NCBI RefSeq assembly: GCF_000717655.1
Contig: NZ_JNZY01000015.1
Coordinates: 1-64,000 of the forward strand
Direction of reading: 5' to 3'
DNA: 64,000 nucleotides
Source of the DNA: Streptomyces katrae
Lineage (GTDB): Bacteria; Actinomycetota; Actinomycetes; Streptomycetales; Streptomycetaceae
In this document: positions 7,365 to 17,513 of the stretch, piece by piece
Layout of the letters: every line of letters starts with the position of its first letter
Position numbering within the stretch: position 1 is the first letter of the stretch
The notes under the pieces: generated by a model
What the model saw: the letters and a program-made list of their open reading frames with translations, nothing else
What the model was told of the DNA's origin: nothing
Databases searched by the model: none
Made by a program: the position numbers and the translations under genes

Positions 7365-8507
7365 ATGCAACGCCGCATCTTCGACGCCGACCACGAGGCG
7401 TTCCGCGAAACGGTCCGCACCTTCCTCACCAAGGAGGTGCTGCCGCACTACGAGCAGTGGGAGAAGGACGGCATCGTCAGCCGTGAGGCCTGGCGGGCCG
7501 CCGGCCGGCAGGGCCTGCTGGGCCTGGCCGTCCCGGAGGAGTACGGGGGCGGTGGGAACACCGACTTCCGCTACGCGGCCGTGATCGCCGAGGAGTTCAC
7601 CCGGGCCGGGGCGGCGGGGCTCGCGATCGGACTGCACAACGACATCATCGGCCCGTACCTGACCTCGCTGGCCACGGAGGAGCAGAAGCGGCGCTGGCTG
7701 CCCGGCTTCTGCTCCGGCGAGACGGTCACGGCGATCGCGATGACCGAGCCCGGCGCGGGCTCCGACCTGCAGGGGATCCGGACCGGCGCCGAGGACCGGG
7801 GCGACCACTGGGTGCTCAACGGTTCCAAGACCTTCATCTCCAACGGCATCCTGGCCGACCTGGTGGTCGTGGTCGCCAAGACCACCCCCGAGGGCGGGGC
7901 GCACGGACTGTCGCTGCTGGTGGTCGAGCGCGGCATGGAGGGCTTCGAGCGCGGCCGCAACCTCGACAAGATCGGCCAGAAGGCGCAGGACACCGCCGAG
8001 CTGTTCTTCCATGACGTACGCGTCCCCAAGGAGAACCTGCTCGGCGAGCTCAACGGCGCGTTCGGCCACCTGATGACCAACCTCGCGCAGGAGCGGATGG
8101 GCATCGCGATGGCCGGCATCGCCGCCGCCGAGCACCTGCTGGAGATCACCACTGCGTACGTGAAGGAGCGCGAAGCCTTCGGGCGGCCGCTCTCCAAGCT
8201 CCAGCACATCCGCTTCGAGATCGCGGAGATGGCCACCGAGTGCGCCGTCACCCGCACCTTCCTGGACCGCTGCATAGTCGACCACTCCAACGGCGAGCTG
8301 GACCACGTCCACGCCTCGATGGCCAAGTGGTGGGCGACCGAGCTCCAGAAGCGGGTCGCCGACCGGTGTCTGCAACTGCACGGCGGATACGGCTACATGA
8401 GCGAATACCGGGTCGCCCGGGCCTTCACCGACGGCCGCATCCAGACCATCTACGGCGGCACGACCGAGATCATGAAAGAGATCATCGGCCGCTCCCTCCT
8501 CGGCTAA
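7365..8507 (+). CDS. Acyl-CoA dehydrogenase
   Basis: 380 residues, standard length. The FAD and substrate signatures AIAMTEPGAGSDLQG and the late QLHGGYGYMSEYRVARAF are present, and the catalytic base is the Glu of YGGTTEIMKEI near the C-terminus, the usual place for short- and medium-chain enzymes. It introduces the alpha,beta double bond in acyl-CoA with transfer of electrons to an electron-transferring flavoprotein. It follows the LLM oxidoreductase by only 9 bases and precedes the thiolase, so it is the first oxidation step of this operon. Confidence 0.93.
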   Translation: MQRRIFDADHEAFRETVRTFLTKEVLPHYEQWEKDGIVSREAWRAAGRQGLLGLAVPEEYGGGGNTDFRYAAVIAEEFTRAGAAGLAIGLHNDIIGPYLTSLATEEQKRRWLPGFCSGETVTAIAMTEPGAGSDLQGIRTGAEDRGDHWVLNGSKTFISNGILADLVVVVAKTTPEGGAHGLSLLVVERGMEGFERGRNLDKIGQKAQDTAELFFHDVRVPKENLLGELNGAFGHLMTNLAQERMGIAMAGIAAAEHLLEITTAYVKEREAFGRPLSKLQHIRFEIAEMATECAVTRTFLDRCIVDHSNGELDHVHASMAKWWATELQKRVADRCLQLHGGYGYMSEYRVARAFTDGRIQTIYGGTTEIMKEIIGRSLLG

Positions 8508-8538
8508 TGCACGGACCTCTCCCCGAAAGGCTTGACCA

Positions 8539-9753
<1,215 letters not shown>

Positions 9754-9805
9754 ACCCGTCCTGTCTCCCCCAGACCTCCTCCCCGACACGGAAGCAGCGA
9801 GAAAA

Positions 9806-11977
9806 ATGAGCGAGTCCACCACGATCCGCTGGGAACAGGACGAGACCGGCGTCGTCACCCTGACCCTCGACGACCCGAACCAGTCCGCCAACACGATGAA
9901 CCAGGCCTTCAAGGACTCCATCGCGGCGATCGCCGACCGCGCCGAGGCCGAGAAGGACTCGATCCGCGGCATCATCTACACCTCCGCCAAGAAGACCTTC
10001 TTCGCGGGCGGCGACCTCAAGGACATGATCCGGCTGCGTCCCGCCGACGCGCAGATCGCCTTCGACACCGGCACCGAGATCAAGCGCTCGCTGCGCCGCA
10101 TCGAGACCCTCGGCAAGCCCGTCGTCGCCGCCATCAACGGCGCGGCCCTCGGCGGCGGTTACGAGATCTGCCTCGCCTCCCACCACCGCGTCGCCCTCGA
10201 CGCCCCGGGCTCCAAGATCGGCCTGCCCGAGGTCACCCTCGGCCTGCTCCCGGCCGGCGGCGGCGTCACCCGCACCGTGCGCCTGATGGGCATCGCCGAC
10301 GCGCTGCTCAAGGTCCTGCTCCAGGGCACCCAGTACAACCCGCAGCGCGCCCTGGACAACGGCCTCGTCCACGAACTGGCCGCCACCCCCGAGGAGATGC
10401 TGGCCAAGGCCCGCGCCTTCATCGACGCCAACCCCGAGTCGAAGCAGCCGTGGGACCAGCCCGGCTACAAGATCCCGGGCGGTACGCCGTCCAACCCGCG
10501 CTTCGCCGCCAACCTGCCGGCGTTCCCCGCGAACCTCAGGAAGCAGCTGAACGGGGCCCCGTACCCGGCCCCGCGCAACATCCTGGCCTGCGCCGTCGAG
10601 GGCGCCCAGGTGGACTTCGAGACCGCGCTGACGATCGAGGCCCGCTACTTCACCGAGCTGGTCACCGGACAGACCGCCAAGAACATGATCCAGGCGTTCT
10701 TCTTCGACCTCCAGGCCGTCAACGCCGGCCGCAGCCGCCCGCAGGGCATCGCGCCCCGCAAGGTCACCAAGGTCGCCGTCCTCGGCGCCGGCATGATGGG
10801 CGCGGGCATCGCGTACTCCTGCGCCCGCGCGGGCATCGACGTGGTGCTGAAGGACGTCACCGCCGAGGCCGCCGCGAAGGGCAAGGCGTACTCCGAGAAG
10901 CTGCTCGACAAGGCCGTCTCCCGCGGCCGCAGCACCGAGGCCCAGCGCGCCGAGCTGCTCGCCCGGATCACCCCGACCGCCGATGCGGCCGACCTGGCCG
11001 GCTGCGACGCCGTCATCGAGGCCGTCTTCGAGGACACCTCCCTCAAGCACAAGGTGTTCCAGGAGATCCAGGACGTCATCGCCCCCGACGCGCTGCTCTG
11101 CTCCAACACCTCCACGCTGCCCATCACGGGCCTGGCGCAGGGGGTTTCGCGGCCCGAGGACTTCATCGGACTGCACTTCTTCTCGCCCGTCGACAAGATG
11201 CCGCTGGTGGAGATCATCAAGGGTGAGCGCACCGGCGACGAGGCGATCGCCCGCGCCTTCGACCTCGTACGGCAGATCAACAAGACCCCGATCGTCGTCA
11301 ACGACTCGCGCGGCTTCTTCACCTCGCGCGTCATCGGCCAGTTCATCAACGAGGGCGTGGCGATGGTCGGCGAGGGCGTCGAGCCCGCCTCCGTAGAGCA
11401 GGCCGCGGCCCAGGCAGGGTACCCGGCGAAGGTGCTGTCCCTGATGGACGAGCTGACCCTCACCCTCCCGCGCAAGATCCGCAACGAGACCCGCAAGGCC
11501 TTCGAGGCCGAGGGCCGCACCTGGACCGCGCACCCCGCGGACACGGTCATCGACCGGATGGTCGACGAGTTCGGCCGCCCGGGCCGCAGCGGCGGGGCGG
11601 GCTTCTACGAGTACGACGAGAGCGGCAAGCGCGCCGGCATCTGGCCGGGCCTGCGCGAGCACTTCGCCAAGCCGGACGCGGAGATCCCGTTCGAGGACAT
11701 GAAGGAGCGGATGCTCTTCTCCGAGGCCCTGGACACCGTCCGCTGCCTCGACGAGGGCGTCCTGACCTCGATCGCCGACGCCAACATCGGCTCCGTCATG
11801 GGCATCGGCTTCCCGGCCTGGACCGGCGGCGTGATCCAGTACATCAACGGCTATGAGGGCGGCCTGCCGGGCTTCGTCGCCCGCTCCCGCGAGCTGGCCG
11901 CCCAGTACGGCGAGCGCTTCACCCCGCCGGCCTCCCTGGTCGAGAAGGCCGAGCGCGGCGAGACGTACACCGACTAG
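9806..11977 (+). CDS. fadB: FadB-type 3-hydroxyacyl-CoA dehydrogenase / enoyl-CoA hydratase
   Basis: 723 residues, a two-enzyme fusion. Residues 1-190 form the enoyl-CoA hydratase part (oxyanion-hole segments FFAGGDLKDM and INGAALGGGYEICLA). From about residue 322 the NAD-binding fold begins (VAVLGAGMMGAGIAY), followed by the dehydrogenase with CSNTSTLPI, GLHFFSPVDKMPLVEII and VNDSRGFFTSRV. It hydrates enoyl-CoA and oxidises the L-3-hydroxy product. ATG with AGCGAG upstream. Last gene of the acyl-CoA operon, closed by a strong hairpin at 11989-12023. Confidence 0.95.
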   Translation: MSESTTIRWEQDETGVVTLTLDDPNQSANTMNQAFKDSIAAIADRAEAEKDSIRGIIYTSAKKTFFAGGDLKDMIRLRPADAQIAFDTGTEIKRSLRRIETLGKPVVAAINGAALGGGYEICLASHHRVALDAPGSKIGLPEVTLGLLPAGGGVTRTVRLMGIADALLKVLLQGTQYNPQRALDNGLVHELAATPEEMLAKARAFIDANPESKQPWDQPGYKIPGGTPSNPRFAANLPAFPANLRKQLNGAPYPAPRNILACAVEGAQVDFETALTIEARYFTELVTGQTAKNMIQAFFFDLQAVNAGRSRPQGIAPRKVTKVAVLGAGMMGAGIAYSCARAGIDVVLKDVTAEAAAKGKAYSEKLLDKAVSRGRSTEAQRAELLARITPTADAADLAGCDAVIEAVFEDTSLKHKVFQEIQDVIAPDALLCSNTSTLPITGLAQGVSRPEDFIGLHFFSPVDKMPLVEIIKGERTGDEAIARAFDLVRQINKTPIVVNDSRGFFTSRVIGQFINEGVAMVGEGVEPASVEQAAAQAGYPAKVLSLMDELTLTLPRKIRNETRKAFEAEGRTWTAHPADTVIDRMVDEFGRPGRSGGAGFYEYDESGKRAGIWPGLREHFAKPDAEIPFEDMKERMLFSEALDTVRCLDEGVLTSIADANIGSVMGIGFPAWTGGVIQYINGYEGGLPGFVARSRELAAQYGERFTPPASLVEKAERGETYTD

Positions 11978-11988
11978 CGCGGTGACGC

Positions 11989-12023
11989 GGAAGGCGGGCC
12001 GGTTCCTTCCCGGCCCGCCTTCC
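11989..12023. terminator. Perfect 14-bp hairpin between convergent genes
   Basis: GGAAGGCGGGCCGG pairs without mismatch with CCGGCCCGCCTTCC around a 7-base loop. It sits 11 bases after the fadB stop and 16 bases from the end of the opposite-strand ABM gene, so it can end transcription from both sides. No long T-run follows, as is usual in streptomycetes. Confidence 0.8.
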
Positions 12024-12039
12024 CCGCCGCGGCAGCGGT

Positions 12040-13011
12040 TCAGGGCAGGGTCCAGAACTGCCGCGTCACGAGGTAGAAGACGACGGCCCAGAAACCGAGC
12101 GCCGCCGCGACGGTGCCGAGGCCGACGAGGTTGGTCCGCAGCGGCGGTGCGTCAGGTGCGGGCCACAGCCACCGCTTCAGCAGCCGGTTCACGTAGTGGG
12201 GCATCGTGAAGAAGCTCATGGCGATGCTCGACAGCAGGTTGCCCACGAGCAGCCCGAGCCAGATCGGCAGTTTCAGCGGGGACAGGGCGAGCGCCAGCAG
12301 CACGACGGTGGGGTAGAGGCCCACCCAGACCGCTATGGCGGTCTTCGTCTCCGAGGGTGGGGGCGCTTCCCTGCCGTTCTCCTCGAAGGCGAACCAGCTG
12401 CCGAACGAGTTCTCGATCGTGCGCAGTCTGAAGTCGCTGAACTTCTCCCCTTCGGCGAGCATCTGCCGCCGCTCCTGCGACGTCAGCCAGGCTTCGAGGT
12501 GTGCGGCGGTGTCGTACCGGTACAGCGTGGTCCATTCGTCCTGAAGGCCCTCGATCGGGCGGAAGAGCTCCGTGCCGCGGAAGCCCGGGAACTTGCCCTC
12601 CTCCTCGTTCATGGCGCGCTGCCACCGGAGGAAGTCCTCGACATGGTCCGGGTGGACCCGGTGGGTCACCACGACGGTCACGAGCTGGTCCGTGGCCTGG
12701 GTGCCGCCGCTGATCACCTGCTGGGTCCCGGGGCCGTCGAAGAACTTCCGGCCGACGTCGAGGAGTCGTTGCCGGGTCGCGCCGTTGATCCACGCTTGCA
12801 GATGGGCCACCGAGTCGAACCGGTAGACGACGACCCAGTCGGGCTGCAGGTCCGTCGGCGGGGTCACCTCCGCGCCCAGGTGCCCGGCGTACCGTGAGGC
12901 GACGGCGTTGACGCCCTCCTGCCACTTTTCGTACTCCTGGTCCATGCCGGGCCGGACCTTGTGGCCGATGATGACCGTGGCCGCGGCCTCCGCCTGCTGT
13001 CCGGTGGTCAT
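12040..13011 (-). CDS. Double-ABM-domain membrane protein
   Basis: 323 residues. Two antibiotic-biosynthesis-monooxygenase (ABM) domains in tandem, about residues 9-105 (VIIGHKVRPGMDQEYEKW ... RFDSVAHLQAW) and 108-205 (VVVTHRVHPDHVEDFLRW ... RYDTAAHLEAWLTS), are followed by three hydrophobic segments between about 228 and 320. ABM domains are small dimeric ferredoxin-like folds; some oxidise quinone-like substrates without cofactor. The membrane anchor suggests action at the cytoplasmic face. Its ATG overlaps the stop of the molybdenum hydroxylase gene by 4 bases, so it is the third gene of that operon. Function not known. Confidence 0.8.
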   Translation of the reverse strand: MTTGQQAEAAATVIIGHKVRPGMDQEYEKWQEGVNAVASRYAGHLGAEVTPPTDLQPDWVVVYRFDSVAHLQAWINGATRQRLLDVGRKFFDGPGTQQVISGGTQATDQLVTVVVTHRVHPDHVEDFLRWQRAMNEEEGKFPGFRGTELFRPIEGLQDEWTTLYRYDTAAHLEAWLTSQERRQMLAEGEKFSDFRLRTIENSFGSWFAFEENGREAPPPSETKTAIAVWVGLYPTVVLLALALSPLKLPIWLGLLVGNLLSSIAMSFFTMPHYVNRLLKRWLWPAPDAPPLRTNLVGLGTVAAALGFWAVVFYLVTRQFWTLP

Positions 13012-15734
13012 CGTCTCGGGGCCGGCCGGGCCGACTGGCTCTCACCGAGCCGGCTGTAGATCCGCTCCGGGGTGAGGGGCAGTTCGCGGTAGCGGACGCC
13101 CGTGGCATCCCGGAGCGCGTTCGCCAGTGCGGGCGCCACCGGGTTGATGCAGCACTCCGCCATGCCCTTCGAGTGCATGGCCCCGACGGAGTCGGCGGAG
13201 CTCACCAGGAGCAGGTCGGTGCGCGGTACGTCGGCATAGGCGGGGATCCGGTAGTTGCGCAGGTTCGGGTTGACCATGACCCCGTCCGCGTCGATGCGGA
13301 AGTTCTCCGTCAGGGCGAATCCGATGCCCTGGGCGACACCCCCTTCCACCTGGCCGCGTACCTGCTCGGGGTTGATGAGTACGCCGGCGTCGGCCGCGTG
13401 GACGCTGTAGAGGATGCGGATCTCACCCGTCACCCGGTGGACGGCGATGCGGAACCCGTGGGTGTTGGAGGTGACGCTGCGCGGTGACCCGTAGGCCTTC
13501 CGGGCGGCGGTGAACCGGATGCCGCGGGCCCGGGCCAGGGCGACGAGCTCGGCCAGGGGGACGCGGTCGTCCCCGCAGACGACGTGCTCGTCGTCCATCG
13601 AGCACATCACGACGTGGACACCCGTGTGCGCGGCGGCGAACTCCAGGATGCGGTCGCGCACGGCGTTGGCCGCCCGCAGGACGGCGTTGCCCGCCACGAA
13701 CAGTCCCGCGCTCGCGAAGGCACCGGTGTCGAATCCCGTGCGGTCGGTGTCCGACTGCACCAGGCGGATCCGCGACGGTGTGGTACCCAGCTGGTTGGCT
13801 GCGATCTGGACGTGCGCGGTCGAGGTGCCCTCGCCGAACTCGACGGTGCCGATGGCGAGTTCGTAGACCAGGTCGTCACCGAGCGTGAGCCAGGCCTCGG
13901 AGATGTGCTCGGTCGGAGGGGCGGTCTCGTGCAGGGAACTCGCCACGCCGGTCCCCACGAGCCACCCGGCGCCGGGGGAGGGCCGGTCGGCCGTGCGGGC
14001 GAGCGCGCCCGCCACGAGGTCGATGCACTTGGCGAGCCCGTCCTCGTTGAACATGACGTCGTCGGGGCCGTCGTGCATGGCGACGAGCGGATCGCCGGGG
14101 CGCACGATGTTGCGACGGCGCAGTTCGAGCGGATCCATGTGCAGGGCGATGGCCAGTTCGTCCATCGCGCACTCCACGGCGAAGGCCGGCTGGGTCATTC
14201 CGTACCCGCGCAGGGCGCCGCTCGGCACGGTGTTGGTGTAGACGGAGAAGGCGTCGTACTTCTTGTTGGGGCAGCGGTAGATCATGACGGCGGAGCCGCC
14301 CGCGTACAGGGTCTCCCCGCCGTGGTTGCCGTAGGCGCCCGTATCGGACACGTTGCGGACCTGGAGCGCGGTGAGCGTGCCGTCGTTCTTCGCGCCGAGC
14401 TTGACCGTCAGCTTCATCGGGTGCCGGGGCGAGGCCGTGGTGAACTCCTCCTCGCGCGTGAACTCGAAACAGGAGGGCCGCCCGGTGTCCAGGGTGGCGA
14501 GGGCGACCAGGTCCTCGGAGATGACCTCCTGCTTGCCGCCGAAACCACCGCCGACGCGCTTGCAGAACACGCGGAGCTGGTCCGGTCGCAGCGCGAACAG
14601 GTAGGCCAGTTTGACCTTCGCGATCGACGGCGACTGCGAACTGGTGCGGACGTTCAGCCGGCCGTCCTCCAACCAGGCGATCGAGCCGTGGGTCTCCAGG
14701 TGCGCGTGCTGCACGCGCGGTGAGAAGTAGGTGCCCTCGTGGATCACGTCGGCCGCCGCGAACCCGGCATCGACGTCACCGATGTGCGAGTGGATCTCCA
14801 GCAGGAGGTTGTGCACGGAATCCCGGACGAACGGATCCTCCGAGCCGTGCAGTTGGGGCGCCCCGTCGGCCATGGCCTCCTCGGGGTCGAAGACCGCGGG
14901 CAGCACCTCGTACTCGACGTCCAGCTTGCGGCAGCCCTCCTCCGCCGCCCCGACCGTGTCGGCGAGGACGACTGCGACGCGCTGTCCGGCGAAGCGGACG
15001 GTGTCGTCGAGGAGGTAGGTGTCGTCCGGATCGACGAGGTGATCGGTGTGGATCGCCGTGGTGAACCGTCTGCGCGGTACGTCCTGCCAGGTGTAGACGC
15101 GTTGCACGCCGGGGACCGCGAGCGCCGCGGTCTTGTCGATCGAGACGATCCGGGCGTGGGCGTGGGGCGAGTGCAGCACCTTGAGGTGCAGCATCCCTTC
15201 CATGGGGGTGTCCATGGTGAACTCGGCCCGGCCGGTCACCACGTCCTCGGCCGCGGGCGCGCCGACGCTCGTTCCCACGGCCTTGCCCGGAGCGGCCGTC
15301 TGCACGTTGCTGACGCCCTTGACGGCGTCCTCGATCCCCCGATAGCCGGTGCAGCGGCAGAGGTTGCCCTTCAGCGCCCGGGGCAGGTCCGCCTTCTGCT
15401 CCTCCGTGAAGGTTGCCGATGTCATGATCATTCCTGCGGTGCAGAAGCCGCACTGGAAGCCGGGGGCGTCCCGGAACCGGCGTTGCACGGGATGCAGGTC
15501 GCCGGGGGATCCGAGACCCTCGATCGTGGTCACCTCGTGGCCTTCGGCGCGGAAGGCCGGGGTGATGCAGCTGTGCACCGGAGTGCCGTCCAGCCATACG
15601 GTGCACGCACCGCAGTCGCCCGCGTCGCACCCCTTCTTGACGCCGAAGTGGCCGAGCGCGCGAAGGAAGGTGCGCAGGCACTGGCCGGGCTCCGGTTCGG
15701 CCTCGAAGCTCCGTCCGTTCACGAGGTAGGTCAT
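13008..15734 (-). CDS. Xanthine dehydrogenase/aldehyde oxidase-type protein, 2Fe-2S and Mo domains fused
   Basis: 908 residues. The N-terminal 150 carry both [2Fe-2S] clusters: a plant-type set (CDAGDCGACTVW) and the helical set (CGFCTAGM, CRCTGYRGI). The rest is the molybdopterin part, with GGFGGKQE, ALRGYGMTQPAFAVE, EGGVAQGIGFAL and SKGMAEC, whose Glu fits the catalytic base. Such enzymes hydroxylate purines, aldehydes or N-heterocycles with water as the oxygen source. The FAD domain is encoded separately by the gene just upstream (4-base overlap). Fusion of the iron-sulfur and Mo parts, without FAD, is less common than three separate subunits. No cofactor-insertion gene (XdhC/CoxF type) is nearby. 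No signal peptide is seen, so it is probably cytoplasmic. Substrate unknown. Confidence 0.9.
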   Translation of the reverse strand: MTYLVNGRSFEAEPEPGQCLRTFLRALGHFGVKKGCDAGDCGACTVWLDGTPVHSCITPAFRAEGHEVTTIEGLGSPGDLHPVQRRFRDAPGFQCGFCTAGMIMTSATFTEEQKADLPRALKGNLCRCTGYRGIEDAVKGVSNVQTAAPGKAVGTSVGAPAAEDVVTGRAEFTMDTPMEGMLHLKVLHSPHAHARIVSIDKTAALAVPGVQRVYTWQDVPRRRFTTAIHTDHLVDPDDTYLLDDTVRFAGQRVAVVLADTVGAAEEGCRKLDVEYEVLPAVFDPEEAMADGAPQLHGSEDPFVRDSVHNLLLEIHSHIGDVDAGFAAADVIHEGTYFSPRVQHAHLETHGSIAWLEDGRLNVRTSSQSPSIAKVKLAYLFALRPDQLRVFCKRVGGGFGGKQEVISEDLVALATLDTGRPSCFEFTREEEFTTASPRHPMKLTVKLGAKNDGTLTALQVRNVSDTGAYGNHGGETLYAGGSAVMIYRCPNKKYDAFSVYTNTVPSGALRGYGMTQPAFAVECAMDELAIALHMDPLELRRRNIVRPGDPLVAMHDGPDDVMFNEDGLAKCIDLVAGALARTADRPSPGAGWLVGTGVASSLHETAPPTEHISEAWLTLGDDLVYELAIGTVEFGEGTSTAHVQIAANQLGTTPSRIRLVQSDTDRTGFDTGAFASAGLFVAGNAVLRAANAVRDRILEFAAAHTGVHVVMCSMDDEHVVCGDDRVPLAELVALARARGIRFTAARKAYGSPRSVTSNTHGFRIAVHRVTGEIRILYSVHAADAGVLINPEQVRGQVEGGVAQGIGFALTENFRIDADGVMVNPNLRNYRIPAYADVPRTDLLLVSSADSVGAMHSKGMAECCINPVAPALANALRDATGVRYRELPLTPERIYSRLGESQSARPAPRR

Positions 15735-16558
15735 GCCGGGCCCCCGGCGATGAGTTCACCGCGGATCTCTTCGGCGAAGTGACGTGTCAGGTGGCGGCGG
15801 TGGTCGGGTGTCCCGTTGGGGTCGGCGAACCACACGTCGGCGGGGACGGCGTCGATGCTCTGCCGCAGGGTGTGGGCGTCGGGCATGGCGTCGAAGGCGA
15901 ACCGCACCGGCCGCGTGGTGCCCGCGGTGACGGTGAGCAGCAGATCGCTCCTTCCGGGCGTGTGCGTGCCGATGAGGAACACGGTCGAACGGCCGAGGCG
16001 GGTCAGTGTGAAACGGCGGTGCGCGGGCCGTTTGCGCAAGGCGTGCGCCGGAACGTCGATCCGGCGCAGTATCTCCCCGGGCGCGAGGACGTTGCGGTTG
16101 TTCCCGGTCACGAAGTCGAGGGCGTCGACCGTGCGTACGGACCCGTCGGGAGCCCACAACTCGTACCGTGCCTCCAGCGCCACCGTGAGCGTGATCATCG
16201 GACCGGCCGGCAGTGACATGCAGATGTTTCCGCCCACGGTCGCCGCGTTCCAGATTTTGAACGAGGACAGGAACGCCTCGCAGGCCGTCGGGATGAGGGT
16301 GCCGGCGGTCCACTCGGCCGGCGGTGCGAAGGCGTACAGGTCGCGGATGGTGCACGTGGCACCGATCTCGAGGCCGGCGTCGCTCGGGACGAGGGGGTCC
16401 CAGGGCAGCGACGTCAGGTCGATCAGGCGGCGCAGGTCGGGCTGCTCCGCCGAGTACAGCCAGGTGCCGCCCGCGAGCCAGGCGTCCCCGTCGCGCCAGT
16501 CGGAACCCGGCTGGTCGGCCGGCCGCCGCACGACTTCGGTGATGGTGTTGAGGTCCAC
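15731..16558 (-). CDS. FAD-binding subunit of the molybdenum hydroxylase
   Basis: 275 residues of the CoxM/XdhB type. The FAD-contact segments WLAGGTWLYSAEQP (family AGGT turn) and AATVGGNICMSLPAGPM (the TxGGN loop) are present, and a C-terminal four-helix region follows. It passes electrons from the iron-sulfur clusters of the next gene product to NAD+ or oxygen. First gene of the three-gene operon; its stop overlaps the next start (ATGA). Confidence 0.9.
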   Translation of the reverse strand: MDLNTITEVVRRPADQPGSDWRDGDAWLAGGTWLYSAEQPDLRRLIDLTSLPWDPLVPSDAGLEIGATCTIRDLYAFAPPAEWTAGTLIPTACEAFLSSFKIWNAATVGGNICMSLPAGPMITLTVALEARYELWAPDGSVRTVDALDFVTGNNRNVLAPGEILRRIDVPAHALRKRPAHRRFTLTRLGRSTVFLIGTHTPGRSDLLLTVTAGTTRPVRFAFDAMPDAHTLRQSIDAVPADVWFADPNGTPDHRRHLTRHFAEEIRGELIAGGPA

Positions 16559-16648
16559 GGGAACAGAGCTCCCTCACGAAGACGATCGTGAACTGCTCAC
16601 GGGTGGACCGGCCCGGCACGAAGCTTCTCTTTTCACCGTACCCAGAAC

Positions 16649-16678
16649 GGACCGGCCCCGCTCGGCGGGGACCGGTCC
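16649..16678 (-). terminator. Hairpin terminator after the MerR gene
   Basis: GGACCGG/CCGGTCC and CCCCG/CGGGG pair around a short loop, with one unpaired base. It lies 13 bases beyond the minus-strand MerR stop and upstream of the FAD-subunit gene, separating the two units. Confidence 0.65.
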
Positions 16679-16690
16679 CTCCGGGGTGCA

Positions 16691-17428
16691 CTACGCGCGG
16701 GGCTGCTCTTGCGAGACGAACGCCGCCCGCAGTTCCTCCTTCAGCGACCGCTGGAACGCGGTCACCAGCGCCTGCACCACCATCGGCTGCATGTGCGCCG
16801 ACAGCGCCTTCATCGACTCCACCCGCTCCGGATCGCTCTCGCCCTCCGTGAACGGCCCCCACACCTCGTCCCGGAACAGCGCCGTCAGCTGGTGTGCCGC
16901 CGTCCGGGCGTGCTCCAGCAGTACCTTGCGCGCCACCAGGATCGTCTCGTGCGAGATCGGTACGTCGAGCAGCGCGACCCCCAGCCGCAGCAGCCCCACG
17001 TCCACCCGGAATCCCTCCGGGGCCGGCGCCAGCACGTTCATCGCCGTCAGCCGCCGGACGTCCGTGTCCGTCAGGGTGCGCCCGGCCCGCTTCTCCAGCT
17101 CCTCCCGCGACACCTCCTGGGGCGCGTCCGGAGCCCAACTGGACACCATCGCGCGGTGGATGGCCAGGTCGTGAGCGCTCAGGTCGTCGGGCAGCGCGTC
17201 GAGATAGCGCTCGATGGCGGACAAGGTCATGCCCTGGTGCTGCAGTTCCTCGATCAGCGCCAGCCGGGACAGGTGTTCCGGCCCGTAGTGCCCCACCCGA
17301 CGAGGGCCGATCACGGGAGGGGGCAAAAGCCCGCGCGTGCTGTAGAAACGAACGGTGCGCACGGTGACGCCCGCCCTGGCCGCCAGCTCGTCCACTGTGA
17401 GCATCGGCTCGGGTGCCTGGTCGGCCAT
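16691..17428 (-). CDS. MerR family transcriptional regulator
   Basis: 245 residues. The winged helix-turn-helix occupies about residues 9-75: LTVDELAARAGVTVRTVRFY, the RRVGHYGPEHLSRL wing and the IEELQHQGMTLSAIERYLD helix. The long helical C-terminal part has no Cys-rich metal site, so it probably senses an organic ligand. ATG 17428 starts the HTH at the usual distance; the longer frame upstream lies in the divergent promoter. It diverges from an acyl-CoA synthetase gene with 85 bases between the starts, and an inverted repeat there suggests that it controls both. Confidence 0.88.
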   Translation of the reverse strand: MADQAPEPMLTVDELAARAGVTVRTVRFYSTRGLLPPPVIGPRRVGHYGPEHLSRLALIEELQHQGMTLSAIERYLDALPDDLSAHDLAIHRAMVSSWAPDAPQEVSREELEKRAGRTLTDTDVRRLTAMNVLAPAPEGFRVDVGLLRLGVALLDVPISHETILVARKVLLEHARTAAHQLTALFRDEVWGPFTEGESDPERVESMKALSAHMQPMVVQALVTAFQRSLKEELRAAFVSQEQPRA

Positions 17429-17466
17429 CGTCTGCGCCTCGCTCTCTGCTCCACAGCTTGGGTTCA

Positions 17467-17479
17467 ACAGTATTGCTGT
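17467..17479. promoter_or_regulatory. Candidate MerR operator between divergent genes
   Basis: ACAG-TATTG-CTGT is an inverted repeat in the middle of the 85-base region between the MerR and acyl-CoA synthetase starts. A TTGGGT stands just upstream as a possible -35 box, about 19 bases from the next weak -10 candidate, the long spacing that MerR activators use. Inferred from position and symmetry only. Confidence 0.4.
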
Positions 17480-17513
17480 CGCACCAACGATGTGAAACGG
17501 CCAGGAGCTGCCC

